DNA of 64,000 nucleotides from Chrysomallon squamiferum. Its lineage: Eukaryota; Mollusca; Gastropoda; Neomphalida; Peltospiridae. The notes under the pieces are model-generated. The model saw nothing but the letters and a program-made list of their open reading frames with translations. It made no database searches and was not told where the DNA came from. A program made the translations under genes and the position numbers. Numbering within the stretch: the stretch's first letter is position 1; every line of letters begins with the position of its first letter. Of the stretch, positions 12,942 through 26,641 are shown one piece after another. Location of the stretch: the NCBI GenBank assembly GCA_012295275.1, contig CM022679.1:4770157-4834156 (forward strand). The letters run 5' to 3'.

Positions 12942-15900
12942 TCGATCATGGTAATTAATCTGCTATAAGAACTGGTAAGAACTAATCTGGTATATGTATC
13001 TGCGACGGACGCGCCCGCTGACCTGTTTGCCCGTTATTGCTCTGATTAGCACGTTAATTTTTTTCCATTTCCATTTCCAATCTGGTATGTTTATTATAAC
13101 GCGTGGACACGCTAAAGGTTCGGCTTTGTCGAATTCTGCAGTAACTGTAACCCACGTAATTAACTATTAGATTAATGACTCATTTCATTCTGGTCTTCCT
13201 GGGGCGAAGTTTGACGTCTTCTTCTTCTTCTTCTTCTTCTTATTCATGTTGTTGTTTATAAATATTAATTAATGTTATTTGAATTAATTTCGGTTTTCAG
13301 TAGCATGGGATTCACATCTTGCTACTGAATCGAGTGAAAAGCTAATTATTTTAATAACATCTAGAAATTATAAAATTATACACACGTCCGGACCTGATGC
13401 AGATGTGAGCCTTTCTGTAAGAACTGAAAGAAAACAGTGTTAAGTATGTTCTACGATAATAGACGTATTGTATTCCAACAAATGTCCCCACTAATGAAGC
13501 AGTTTTTTTACTTTAAGAATTTTTTATTATTATTATTTCATCATTTTTTTTTCTCTCCATAAAGTTAAAATTGAAATGGCAAGAAGTAAATATATAAAAA
13601 TAAAAATAAAAAATAAAAATAAAAATAAAATAAATTTTAAAAAATAACAAAATAAAAAAATAAAATAAAATAAAAATTATATATATAGTCTTTTTTATAT
13701 AAAAAATAAATAATTTATTTTCTTGGTTGTATGGTATTTGTTCTCAGACCAGTCAAAAGAGTATCTAAAAGGAGGGGAGCAAACCCTCTTCACTTAGCTG
13801 GGAATAGCGTCTTACGTGTTACAGTTCCTCTTTCCTTCTCACAGAAAACGATAGCTAGATCGTCGTTATTTTATCAATTTTCGCTTTCATATTTTTTAAC
13901 TTTAAGAAAACAATAATTATAATAAAGTTCATTTGTTATTAATTTAAATTAAACCCCTTTTGATTCCATTTTACAGGTGCGTATCGAAATCGTACTTCAA
14001 ATTTACGACGAACGTACCTTCCAAAACTAATCCAGGCATAAAATAAAACGATAGTGTCTTTAACTTCCAAAACTAATATTACATACAGATAATGTATTTG
14101 ACTTCATTTTATTAAAAATATTACGAAAATCTGTCTACTGGCACCGTTTGCATAGCGTCCACAAAAATTCATCTGATTTGTCAGTCGGAATCATAAACAA
14201 ACCATTACCGCCTCGTTGTAAACCGCTAAATCACAAGAATGTTCGGATTTATAAAATTGCAATTACTGCATTATTTTTCGATATGATATTATATATTTGT
14301 TCCCCATGTTCTTTCCAGTGATACAATAATAATTTTAAAATGGAAACTTTTATGGGTTTTTTTTGGGGGTTTTTTTTTGTCAACTATCTAGTATATACTA
14401 TAAATCGTTATTTTGTTTTTAGACGGTTTACGGTAACAGGAATACATTTTCTGATAATCTAAAACTGAAGTGATTTTACGATCGATAACTGGATCCGGAA
14501 AAGAGAACATAAAATGTGCGTACAGACTGATGGTGATTTCTAGTACGTATAACTGTAGATAAGTCCTAACAGATAATAAAATAGCTGAGTGTAAAGCAAT
14601 TTTACATGGTCTGTGCTCACGATTGTATGTATTAATTACTGTGTCCCATTGTTAGTTGTTACGCCGATGCTCAGCTAATAAAACTAGCTATAACGTGATT
14701 CACAGCATCATTCAGATTAAATTAATATAAAATAATAAATTATTGAGAGAGAAAGAAAGAACCATATAGCTATTATTAATATAAATATAATATAATAATC
14801 ATGTTATAACTATTTAACCGACTGCAGCCAAAGGAAAAAAAAAAAAAAAAAAAAAAAAAACCAAAAAAAAATCACAGAATTGAATAATAGGTAGAAGCTT
14901 AATTTTGTTCTTGAAATTTTCTTTTGTCTTTCATTCATTTGTAAATGGCTAAATAGATATGTATTAAGTGTATTCCTTATTTATATTTTATTATATATAT
15001 TATTTTATAGTAATTGCTAATATATATATATATATTGAGTTGTAAAGCAGATAAATATATCTTGACATGGTAAAGTTAAAATAACAACTGTACTGGGAGT
15101 CTTTCAATTTGATGTTTTCAGTGCATGTGTCTGTGTGTGCGCGCGCGTGTGTGTGTGTTATAATGTACTGTACAAATGAAAACATGTCACACACTGCTGA
15201 TTTGACTGCAGCTCCAGCTGTTGTGATCATAAGTTCTTTACTTAGTGACCGAGGTACATTACTACGACTAGGTTAAATTACTATAGCTAGGTTGGGCAAT
15301 AAGGGAGAAACTGCATGTTAACAATATTTCAAGCACTGGCAGTTGGATTGCATCAGCCATCTTTACTTACTTATTATTTTAATACACTCGTTTACCATTC
15401 ATAGCATTTTTAGTAATATTTTTAAATGTTTGTGCAGTAGCTTACTGAAAACTGTGAGACAGAGAATCAAAGAAATCAGTTCTAATATGCATTACTAAGG
15501 TTTGGATTCTGTAAGTAATGGTAAATGTTTTGATATATTCCGAATGAAGAAACAGTCTAAAGGATAATTTTGTTTTAATTTGCATAATTCTTATAAAAGA
15601 TAAAAATACAATCAGAAAAAAAATCACAGCATCTTGTATCACGGGCTGCAGGACAAAAGTAAATTTGTAGTTACACATGTCGCCTTGGAAACAGCATTAA
15701 ATTTTTTTCCTGTTTTTTTTCATTTAATTGATTATATCTTTCTGTTGTCAGGTATTATCCAGATGTTGATGTTTATTCTGATGTTCTAAAATTATTAATC
15801 CACCAAATGAGAACAGACTAAGGTATGTATATTTATAATTACTGCCTGGTATTTGGCATTTTTGTATTTTGTGCAGGTATCAATGTGTGTGTTTAATGTG

Positions 15901-16466
15901 TGAGTGTGTTTGTCACTGTGTGTCTCACTGAGTGTGTGTGTGTGTGTGTGTGTGTGTGCACGTGAGTGAGTGAATGAGACAGAAGGATAGAGAGTTTGTA
16001 TACAATTTGTAGAACATAATTTTCTAGTCTGTTTCAAAATATAAATCATGTTCACATACAGCATATAGAGTTTTTGTAATATTTAAGTATTATGAATAAA
16101 TTATTTGTTACTTATCTTTTTTGACCAAAATGTCTTTGTATTAATTTTTATCTACATTATAATTATTTCAAATACAAGAATATAATTTTTTTAAATAGTA
16201 AAAAAAATGTATAAATAATTTATTATTTACAAATTTATTATTAACAGTAAAAATACAAAGTAAAATATAATTTAAAAATATCTGCATGTGTTTTTTTTTT
16301 CATTTTATCATATGTGTTGTTCATTATAAAATTTAACAAAACATAATTTTAATAATCTTTTTCATAAATCCTTAATTTTTTTAATTTTTTTAAATATATA
16401 TTTTTATATTTTCTTAATTTTCTAATGCTTATATTTTAATATTCTTGTACTGATCAGTTCGTTTAG
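12942..16466. other. Mixed non-coding stretch upstream of the transporter gene
   Basis: 12.9-14.7 kb has more CpG and higher complexity than the first 11 kb. 13.5-13.7 kb is A-rich. TG or CA microsatellites lie near 15,130-15,160 and 15,928-15,960, and a poly-A tract lies at 14,836-14,860. Probably upstream region or 5' intron of the plus-strand transporter gene, since that gene's first coding exon is preceded by an acceptor-like TTTAG. No protein-coding exon recognised. Confidence 0.5.
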
Positions 16467-17677
16467 GTAAAAGATGTTGAGAGATGTCAACAATGGCTAC
16501 AGAGGTGTGTTTGTCGTCATTTCGGCCTTCATGATCCAGTTTGTCGCGTTTGGAATCGCAATGTCTATCGGGATCTACAATGTTGAGTTTCTCGATCACT
16601 GGCCGGTGGATGCTTTGTCTGTGTCACTTGTTGGTGCTATCAACGTTGGGTTTTTTCTTGGAGCAGGTAAAGAACAGTAATATAAATTAAAAAAATATAT
16701 ATATATATATATAATAAAAAAAAAATTAAAAAAAATTAATATAAGAAGAAAAAAAGGAAAAAAAAGGAAAACAAAATTAATCTTGATTTGTGTTTTTTAT
16801 CAAAAATATTACTATCAGTAATGCAAAGATTGATGTGAGAATGTCAACAGATAATACACATTGTTATTTTGTTTAATATATTAATCATAAACTTGAAGCC
16901 ATCTGCTTCCTGAACTTAGAAAAAGTATTAAAGTATTTCTGAATATATATAGCAGTCGATTTTGTTATAATTACAATAAAAGTAAAAATTTTGTGCATGT
17001 TGTTCTACATCATAGTTAAAAATATTTATATATACAGATGCATTTTAATATTTTTTCTAAGTTGAGGAAACGGATGAAAAAAAAAAAAAAAATGAAGCTT
17101 CTTTCTTTTTTTAATGTTATTACACGTCATAGTCAAAAATAATTGTAATAGAGACAAATTTATAGAATAGTATTTGAAACAAAACACAAAAGGTACAACA
17201 AATTTTACTAATTTTAGTGTTTTAGTGTATATATATTAAAACTTACTTATTTTACATGTATATGAAAATACACTTTTTTAATTTTAGCAAAAATACAACA
17301 AAAAACCCCATTAATATGTGTATGAAAACTTCCTTACTGTTCGCTGCATTTGTTAAAGTCGAAGCCTACCAATATTTTTAATTTTTTAATTTTTATTTTC
17401 TAATAATTAAACTAATAATGTGATACGTAATTTATTACACGTAGGTTTTGATATCTTGCAGGACCCATAGCAAGCTACCTGATGTGGAAATTTCACCATC
17501 GGACTATCGTAATCAGTGGCGCCATCTTGTCCAGTCTTGGAATGTTGCCGTTGCCATTCATGTCCAGCATCGGATATTTCTACGTTTTCTACGGCTTGTT
17601 AGCAGGTTAGTCTGTTTCTACCCTGTCAAGTATTTGTTCAGGAATCAATACTGTAAAAAAAAACAAATTTAAACTGA

Positions 17678-17751
<74 letters not shown>

Positions 17752-18147
17752 TTATATATAATAATAATAAAAAGAAAAGAATCATTATTATTTAAACTAA
17801 TGAGGCTGTGGATTTATTCAGGAATCAAAACTGTAAAAAAACATAATATCATTAGATTTACTTGTCATTAAAACATTTATTCATTAATTAGTTAATATTG
17901 TTATTATTATTATTATTATTAGTTTGGCTATTGTTTTTTCAGTTATTATTATTATTATCATTATTATTATTATGTTGTTGTTGTTTTCTTTTCTTCTTCT
18001 TATTATTTTATTTTTGTTATTGTTATTATTGATATTATTATTATGTTATATTTGTTATTGCTGCTGTTATCATTACTGTATTTTTATATTATTATATTAC
18101 TTTGTTACTGTTGTTATTATTACCATATTATCATCATTATCATAATC

Positions 18148-18182
<35 letters not shown>

Positions 18183-20199
18183 CATCATTATCTTCATCAT
18201 CATCATCATCATCATCATCATTATCATTATTATTTTATGACTGTTTCATTATGATATTGTTATTATTTATTTCCAATTCATTTTTTAATTTTTCTTCTTC
18301 TTCACCCACAGGTCTTGGGTTCTGCTTTGTGTACATTCCATCCCATGTCATGAGTGGGCTGTACTTTGACAAACACAGAAGTCTGGCCACTGGTCTAGCC
18401 ACAGCAGGGTCAGGTCTGGGCAGCAGTGTCATGCCAATGATCATTTCATACCTGATAGAGAAATACAACTGGAAGGGCTCACTGTTGATAATGACAGGTC
18501 TGTGCCTAAACATGATAGTATTCGGAGCCCTTCTCAAGCCCCTGCCAGGAAGCCTGAAAGATGAGAATGTAAACACGATGAAAGAAGAAGAAGAAAGAAG
18601 TGAAGTCAGGCCAGATGTTGAAGCAGACGTATGCAGAAGTGAACAGCAAAACATCACTCAGTGATAAATCAGATTATGTTCACTCAGATTATGGTAATGA
18701 CTGTTGTGGAGATTCGGTGATGCAGAAAGAACAAAAATGTGTTACTCACAACGACAGACTGGATTATGCAGATGAAGGTCAGGTGCTGATGAGTCGTGAA
18801 CAGTCGGAACATTCTCCGATCTGTAGTCCTGTGACAGAAACTTCGCCTGTCAGAGATTCCCAGACTGTCAGGACACAGGACGGCAAACTAACAACCAACA
18901 TGAAACTTCACAGACTCTTCTTAATTTTCTACGATTTCAAATTCGACGTGTTTTTCATCAACAATATTTTGTGGAACACGGCAATATTCATGGTCTTGGC
19001 GTTTGCACCCGAATTCTTTCTGACCAGACATCTAGACAAAATGGATGGCGCTACCATGGTAACCTTAGCAGGCTTTGGTTCATTTCTGGGCTCCATCTGT
19101 GGAGGCTTTGTTGGAAACTTTGTTTGGGTGAATCGTCTCGTGTTGTTTGCGGTCTGCTGCCTGTTTCTTGGGGTGCCGCCCATAGTTTTACCTTTCATCG
19201 AGTCTGATTACTCGCTCTACGTTGCCTTGATGTTCGTCTTTGGGTTTGTTTTCGGAATGGTGCTTGGTCTGCTGGTCATCATCACTTCGGATCTCCTCGG
19301 TCCTGAGCGTATTGGAGATGGACTGGGCTTCCTCATGTTTTCTAATGGAATCGGATCTTTCATTGGCCCCGTGTTGGCTGGTTTGTAGTCATAGATGGTC
19401 TAAGGTTTATAGTAAAAATAAAAAAAGTTGTTGTTAAGATTATTTTTTTTTTCTTCTTTTACAAGTTTATGCCGGTTTTTTTAATGGTTTATTATCAGTG
19501 ATTTTCATTTTTTTTCAAGGAATTAATTTTGTATTAAAAACAGTGCACAAAAAACTAATGTTTATGACTTTATCAGAATGTTTTTAAAATAAAGTTGCAT
19601 ACATCACATCTTTTCACTCATTCTAACTACCATTTGATGTTGGCATTGTTAATTCATTTTGCATATTAATACATTATTCATGGTTATATTGGAATTAAAA
19701 CGTTTCCAGAAACGGTGCACCTTTTGCTTATATATTTTATTCAAGAACATATCTGCATATGTAAAGTATAAATAAAATATATTTTTAAAATTAAAATTCC
19801 AGTTTATTCAAGCTATTGAAATTAACAGTCTTTGAATTCCTCATCTTCATTTTAATGAAACCATGATAATCATTGACAATCATTTGAAGTAACTGAGACA
19901 TATTTTAACAAAACCAGTGAATGTTTTCATAAAATATGTTTCAACTACTTTAAATTATTGTATCGTATCCCTGTTTATACACATTTAAATGTTTTCTTAA
20001 CAAAAGTTACAGCTGACTGTTTGCTATTGTAGGATTCCTGCGAGGAGTAACTGGAAACTATGACCTGGTGATGGTCATTTCTGGACTTGTCTGTATAATC
20101 TCAGCACTTCTGATGATGGCAATTCCCTTACAGGCCAGGCTGATTTGTCACAGATCAAGAATTTCCAGCAAAGATTCAGGAATTGACATTGACAGTTGA
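16467..20199 (+). CDS. Monocarboxylate-transporter-like (SLC16/MFS) membrane protein, 4 coding exons, one frame break
   Basis: Coding exons are 16,474-16,666 (exon from about 16,467 after TTTAG), 17,462-17,605, 18,312-19,380 and 20,033-20,199. All junctions are GT-AG and all have phase 1. The product is about 523 residues once one extra nucleotide near 18,582-18,600 is discounted. The first three exons give the first six hydrophobic spans, followed by a long charged Ser/Glu-rich cytoplasmic loop and the second set of spans ending in a short Ser-rich tail. YFDKHRSLATGLATAG (about residues 130-145) matches the SLC16 signature in TM5. The TM1 signature is altered (NNGYRG instead of DGGWGW). SLC16 proteins usually move monocarboxylates, aromatic amino acids or related anions with protons across the plasma membrane, but the substrate here cannot be told. 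Family call is firm; orthologue unknown. Confidence 0.88.
16667..17461 (+). other. Intron 1 of the SLC16-like gene
   Basis: Donor GTAAAG, acceptor TTGCAG. AT-rich with TA and A runs; nothing else seen. Confidence 0.8.
17606..18311 (+). other. Intron 2 of the SLC16-like gene, filled with microsatellites
   Basis: Donor GTTAGT, acceptor CCACAG. Contains a (TA)n array at about 17,697-17,757 and an ATT/ATC array from about 17,899 to 18,237. Confidence 0.8.
18312..19380 (+). CDS. Large exon 3 of the SLC16-like gene, with an in-exon frame shift
   Basis: The upstream part reads in the frame giving LGFCFVYIPSHV through ALLKPLPGSL and then meets TGA at 18,662. The downstream part reads one frame over, from about 18,582 through TSLSDKSDYV, KFDVFFINNI and FSNGIGSFIG. 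Both frames are open across the A/G-only run GAAGAAGAAGAAAGAAG near 18,582-18,600, so one extra base there explains everything. The break lies in the variable loop between the two six-helix bundles, so it does not disturb a conserved span. It is either an assembly error in a repeat or a true disabling allele. Confidence 0.85.
19381..20032 (+). other. Intron 3 of the SLC16-like gene
   Basis: Donor GTTTGT (weak), acceptor TATTGTAG. If the intron were retained, translation would stop two codons in. AT-rich, otherwise featureless. Confidence 0.7.
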
Positions 20200-20483
20200 T
20201 GCTACTGTGATATGAACCAAAGTGTTTTGTGACAGTTTGACATCTGTTGTTTTTGACAAGTCACAGTTCAAAAATATTTTTGATGAAGTTACTATACAAG
20301 TCTAGATCATATATTTAAGTATAAATCGTCCACTGAGGTTTGTGAAGGATGTCATTTCCTTTGTGTTGTATTATTTCTCACACAGAATATTATGTCTTAC
20401 ATTTGTTAAATAATGTTATTTGATACATGTTTCTATTTATTGTTAGACATAATCCATGTTGATAAATTAATAGTGAAGAAAAC

Positions 20484-20489
20484 AATAAA
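20484..20489 (+). terminator. Candidate poly(A) signal of the SLC16-like gene
   Basis: AATAAA about 285 nt after the stop codon, the first canonical hexamer downstream. In such AT-rich DNA the hexamer is common, so this is plausible only. Confidence 0.4.
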
Positions 20490-20750
20490 TGGAAAGTGTG
20501 TGTTTTGTAGGTATGTGTTTATGAGTGTATGTGTGGGTGTATGGGTGAGTGTTTTTATGTTTGTTAATATTTTCTATATTTTACATTATTTTGTGTGCAA
20601 TAGTATTTAAGAATTTAACAGAGGTGTAAAATATTTTATCTCTTTATTATTACTTTATTCACAAATTTTCTGTTTAATATAAAAATAATTATTCTATTTT
20701 TCAACTGACATCTTGAACAAATTGTTTCATAGCAAATAAAATTGCAGTGA

Positions 20751-20751
<1 letters not shown>

Positions 20752-20786
<35 letters not shown>

Positions 20787-20791
20787 ACACA

Positions 20792-20828
<37 letters not shown>

Positions 20829-20845
20829 TCACACACACACACACA

Positions 20846-20912
<67 letters not shown>

Positions 20913-20931
20913 TCACACACAGACACACACA

Positions 20932-20979
<48 letters not shown>
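20752..20979. repeat. CA dinucleotide array
   Basis: About 230 bp of (CA)n with occasional TTCACA and AGACA interruptions. Just downstream, AACTGCCTAGGGCAGTT near 20,993-21,009 is an imperfect palindrome. Confidence 0.97.
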
Positions 20980-21009
20980 AGTCCAACTAGTAAACTGCCT
21001 AGGGCAGTT

Positions 21010-23353
21010 ACAAGGGTCACAGTTTTATATTTTAAAATTTAGATTTTGCATATCTAAAACTTTGTTGGTCAAACCAGTTGTTCATCTTTAACATCCATTC
21101 ACACACTCATAAAGGGACCACTTTCTTTATCTTGCATTGTTAACCACATGTCAAATTATTTTTAAGTGAAAGCCCATTGATCCCAAAGCATGGGTATCAA
21201 GATCACTGCCACATACAGGTGCTGTTGGCATCTTATGGTATTTAGACATGAAATTTAAAATAAATTTAACAATTCCAAGTTGTTTTGTTTTTAAAAGTTG
21301 TTGATTTTTTTTGAGGGATGGATACAAGTAATTGGCCTTCATTAGGATGCAAAACACTCTCTCCAGACAAAAAACAAAAAGACATTGCAGACAAATTAAG
21401 TGATATGGATGAATGAATAATTAACTTCTAATGCATTTCAGTAACATATATTACAAACATGCAGTGGTGTGTTGTGTCACTGTTTGGCTATGTATTTGTA
21501 TTAGCAGAAAGTGAATCTTTATACATACCTTCACATTCACAGGATAACACCATGGTTTGAAGAAATGCATTAATAAATAAATAAATACAAATTAAAAAAA
21601 AAAAAATTATAAAAAAATAATTAAAAAAAAAATTCTGAATTTTAGAAATATCTTTAGTAGTCTATATTTCATGATTAATTTATAAAAAAAACAACACTGG
21701 TTTAAGAAATACTGTTTATTGATACAAGATGAGACATGAAATTACTGCATGTAATTATGAGTAACTCACAAGATACATAATAAACATGGAATACTTAAAT
21801 TTAAATAATTATTGAAGGCATTCTGAATCATAAATGTATCACATTAAATTAATTCTTAAAACGTTTAATTTTTTTACTGGTATTCTGCTAATGTCAATTA
21901 ACTCCAGAAAATTACTTTGTCTCAAAAAAAAAAAAAAATTTATAAAAAAAATAAAATTAAAATAAATAAATAAATAAAAAAGATAAAAGAATATATATAT
22001 ATATATTTTATATTAAGTATGCAAGTATGTAATAAAAAATATATATAAAATGTAATGATTAAAAAGTTTAAAAAAGGAAAATTCAAAATGTTATTCAAAG
22101 CTAACCAATGTTCATGCATGTTGGTTACAAAACTAAATTTAAATTCTTTTGAAATATGTATGATATATATATATATATATATATATTTCATTAGACATTT
22201 GAGAAATATTCTGTTAATAACACAGATGATATGCAAGAAATGAGAAATAAAAACAAAAATTTCACAGAATACTATATCAAAGGGAAACAACTGCATCTGT
22301 TTTACACTACTATATTTTTACGATTTTTATGAGCACCTGTTAATCCTTTTGTCATTGCACTGTGTAAAGTTTGAACAAGATAAATAAATAAAATGTTATT
22401 TAACAGGATATTTATTTAATTTTTCATGTTATGAAACACTAACTGTATGTCATAATAAAATTAAGCAAAATTTAAACCACATTGTGAATTGGTGAGTCAT
22501 CTTATGACATCACGTGTATATTTGGACTTTGCTAATGACTTTTATCTCTCAGTTTATTCACAAGCTTCCTCAACTTGGAAGCCTGCATCCCTTAGATTCA
22601 CCCACCTCAAAGTGAGTGACAGTGCCAAACCTTCTTAATACTGCTGTACTGACCAGTCACTTGGAATGTTTAAACTGGAAATGATCTCAGACTGGCTAGG
22701 AATACCAGTGGTATATTTATCAAGAATGATTTTTCAAAAAGGCATTTGGTCCAGAAAAAGAAAAACCTCCTTAACAAACACAAAGAAAACAACAAACAAT
22801 GACTGAGTCCATTTAAAACAAGGCTCTCCTATTTCTGAAGACCATTAAAATTTAAATATTTTTTATCTAATGAGTTCACAGGTTTGAGTACATGTTTGAC
22901 AAAGGCTTGCCAAAAACAACCCTATCTACAAACCCTTATGTTACAACAGTCGTTACTGGGTAAAATATTTATCTACACTCAATACTTTAGCTTCAGTGTA
23001 ATTTTTAATTTTTGAGAAGTTGACAAAAGATAAAGAAAATAAAAAAAAAACCAAAAAAATAAACAATATAAATAAAAAGGAAGAAGTATCTTGTTTATTT
23101 TCTTACCTGAATTTCTCGGATACACTAGAATTATTTATGAATGCATGTAGAGAGCAAAATTGATTTTGTCTTCTCAGCACTAGTATTATTACATTTCTGA
23201 AGTAATAAATTAAAAAACAGTGTATAAATAGGTAAAATTGCATCATATACATGAAAACACAACAGGCAAATGAGAACAAAAACTTATATAGTTATTATTA
23301 TTATTTAAATTAAAATAAAAACCACAATAATATTAATAATAATACTATAATGA

Positions 23354-23388
<35 letters not shown>

Positions 23389-26300
23389 AAAAAAAAAAAA
23401 AAAAAATAACATTTTTTTTTTTTTTAAATTTATCTGTTATTTATAACAACTCTGTACTGTTTTAAAAAAGTAACAGAATCCACATTATCACAATAACGAT
23501 GGATGACAAAACAATTATATTAACATACTGAATAAAAACTTTAAAAAATATTATAAAACAGAGAAAATAAAATGTAAATTATGCATCTGTTTAAGACACT
23601 GATAATTAAGGCCTCAAAAGAAACAAATTACAACTAAGTGTGGCACTTATCATGTATGAACATTTTGGCATTAACAATATTTTAGAACAAGACTGTTAAT
23701 ACTTAACCAATTTTAGAACTAATAATAATAATAATTAATAAAATAAGAAATATGAAAAATAATAAAATAATTAATTAATATTTATAATTTATCAACAATC
23801 ATAAAAATAAATAAATAAATAAATAATAAAAATCTGCAGTTTTAAATTCAAACTATCATATGAACAAATATGTATATATATATATATATATATATATTTT
23901 AAAATTCACCTAAGTCATGGTACATTATCTAGAATGAGTTCTTGGCCTGTGGAAGAAATATTTTTCACAAATCAGTAACAATAAATTTGTTTAGAGGAAA
24001 GACTTTGCATTGGTCATTCTATGAATATTAAGCCAAATCCTCTCGATGTAATTTGTTTTATCTACAAATATCAGAAAAAAAGTCTCTACATAAAATAGTA
24101 ATAATAATAATAATAAAAATATAAAAACAGTCATATATATATATATATATGTATATTTTTTTTAAATATATGTAGTTCAAATGTTATAAGCATATTCACA
24201 TACAATCCTCAGAGCTAAAAAATTATATAATATAAAATACAATAAAGAGGTTAATAATTTTTTTTTTTTAATGTTTTCTAATAAATACAAACATATATTT
24301 TACCACTCTAAGTGTTTTCATTACACATCCTACACAAAAAGGTCACATTAAATATGTCATGAATAAAACATGTGTGAATAATATGATAAACATTTGTCGA
24401 CACTATTATAAAACATTTGTCAGTAGTTATAAAACATTGGTACAAAACCGTAATAAACATTTGTCTACATCATTAACAAAAATAAATGTTGACACCATAA
24501 GAAAATATTAGTCAAAAACCACAGTAAACATTTGTCAATATAAATACTGTTATAATAAATTTGTCAACTCAGTTACAAAAAAAATAATATTATAATGGAA
24601 ACAGACTTGTGCGTGTGTCATGTCTGTGTTTGTATAATTAACACATGACTACTCAGTCTACAAAAATGTTATCTTCCATTAATAATTTAAATTTTATTAC
24701 CTTTAAAAAAATACCTATAAAGTGAGACGAAATGATTTATTTTTTATCTGTAAAAGGATGTTATAAAAAAATCCTTCGTTTATTATACGAGATATTACAT
24801 ACTGAAAGTATGAAATCAGAATGTTTTTTTTTTTTTTTTTTTTTTATTTATTTCTGTAATCTGCATCAATGCTAAAATGCTAAATGTAAAAAGAGAAAAA
24901 AGGTTGTAAGCACGACAGCTGTAGAATTATTATTTTTCACAAATCTTCAGTTTTATGTTGTTGTTTTTTTTAACTTGGATTAGATAAACACAATACTGAA
25001 TTAGGTATTTTTGTTTTGTGTGTTTACACCTTTACTTAAAATTTGTCCTACAGAAAATAATAAATACTGTCAACATTTTACAGCACTACATAATTTGAGA
25101 TACAAATTTTTTTTAACTGACTGGGATAAAATAATAAAATATATATATAAAAATGAAAAATTAAATGTTCTAGAATTTTTTTTGACCCTACCAATTTCCT
25201 TAGCAAGAAACATGATTCAAATCATAAATTGTAATATACATCAAAAACTTCTCTTTTTTTTTAACTCAATAAAGCAATAAAATTAAATATAAATTAAAAA
25301 ATATATATAATAATAATAATAAATAAAAAATAAAATAAGGTAAAGTAAAATAAATATGTATATTATAGTTAAGCCATTAACAGTTACTGAGGTTGACAGT
25401 TCGATGTTTGTATGTCAAAACAGTAATTATGATACAACAAACAATATCACACTGTATAGTAAGTAACCTAACATCATTACTGTGACTATGAAAAACAACT
25501 GGTAAAATAATGTCAAAATTTGTTTAAAATATAAAAACATTTCTATGTATATTCATGAAGAGCAATTTTTTTTTTTTTTTGTGGTTTTGAGCTTAGCATC
25601 AATCAGCATATTCCTTGTTGTAGCAACAACTGTATCAAAATGAATTTACACCTAAGTGGAATACATTTATTTCACAACAATACACACATACATACATAGC
25701 AATACACCCTCACAGCACACATACACACACACACACAAACTAACATAAACACAAATACAAATATGCATGCATTATCTACCTACATGCTCACATATACATG
25801 ATAAAATTAAATAATTTTTTAAAATTAAATAAAGGTGTCTGAAAGGTTCACCTGTGGTAACTAATTCAGACTCTAAACAAAATTTCAGCAATTTCTTAAT
25901 ATTTATACTTCTGTAAACTTTCAAAAATTATTACTGTGATTTGCTTTATTTTAAGGAGTTGAAAATTTAACAACAAAAACACATGTAAGAATAATGAAAG
26001 AAGAAACATAGAGAAGTAATCATAACAATTGAGCCATTTAATTAAAAAAAAAAAATACAGGTAATAGAAATCAACATTTAAAAAAATGAATTTATAAAAT
26101 AAATATTTATTTATTTAAGATAAAAATAGAGCAGTAATAGTAAGAAAAAAAAAAAAAAAAATTCATTGTATGCATAGATCTTTATATATTGCATATTTTT
26201 ATACATTTAAAAACAGTTTAACAGACTGCATAATATAATAGATATATTAAAAGGAAAAAGAGCAAATTATATTTTTAAAAACTGGTAAACTTTATATCAA

Positions 26301-26541
26301 ATAATATTGTTTTAGGCACTGTATAATATTTAAACATTGTATTGAAGTCTTTAACAATTAAAAGAAAAAAGAAAACAAAAGAAACTATTTGATACATTGA
26401 TTAAATTATTATTGAACATCAAAACATTGTTTTGATACTTTGTATATGAAAATGCTGTTTTGTAGACAGAAAACTGCTTTCTGCATTGTTATTTAAAATA
26501 ACATTGTTTTTATTATAAGTGTGTATACAACAGAATGTAAA
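21010..26541. other. AT-rich intergenic stretch
   Basis: Contains scattered AAAT, AAT, TA and poly-A/T tracts, for example at 22,159-22,185, 23,351-23,400, 23,875-23,897 and 24,820-24,850. No exon-like open segment with good splice signals was found on either strand. The missing last exon and 3' untranslated region of the minus-strand DAPP1-type gene may lie in its right-hand part. Confidence 0.5.
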
Positions 26542-26641
26542 AGACTTGTGTAATTAAAAATGGCTCCCGGCAAAGACAGCAGGACTAGTAACCACTCTGC
26601 TGTCCTACAGATGGCAGCACATGCACAACTAGTACAAGTCT
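26542..26641. other. GC-richer nested inverted repeat (possible hairpin)
   Basis: Two exact 8-bp inverted pairs are nested here: AGACTTGT (26,542-26,549) with ACAAGTCT (26,634-26,641), and GACAGCAG (26,575-26,582) with CTGCTGTC (26,597-26,604). The patch is much less AT-rich than its surroundings. It might be a hairpin RNA, a small inverted-repeat element or part of a 3' untranslated region. Pairing between the two stems is weak. Confidence 0.3.

Noticed and set aside
18582-18602. Programmed ribosomal frameshifting in the SLC16-like gene
   Set aside because: No slippery heptamer or downstream structure is evident, and the same kind of one-base error occurs in the BTB gene, so sequence error or mutation is simpler.
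18929-19437. Other-frame readings inside SLC16 exon 3
   Set aside because: Shadows of the transporter frame, which alone continues into the last exon in phase.
20701-21091. Cys-Val and Thr-His frames across the CA array
   Set aside because: Dinucleotide repeat; flanks are not protein-like.
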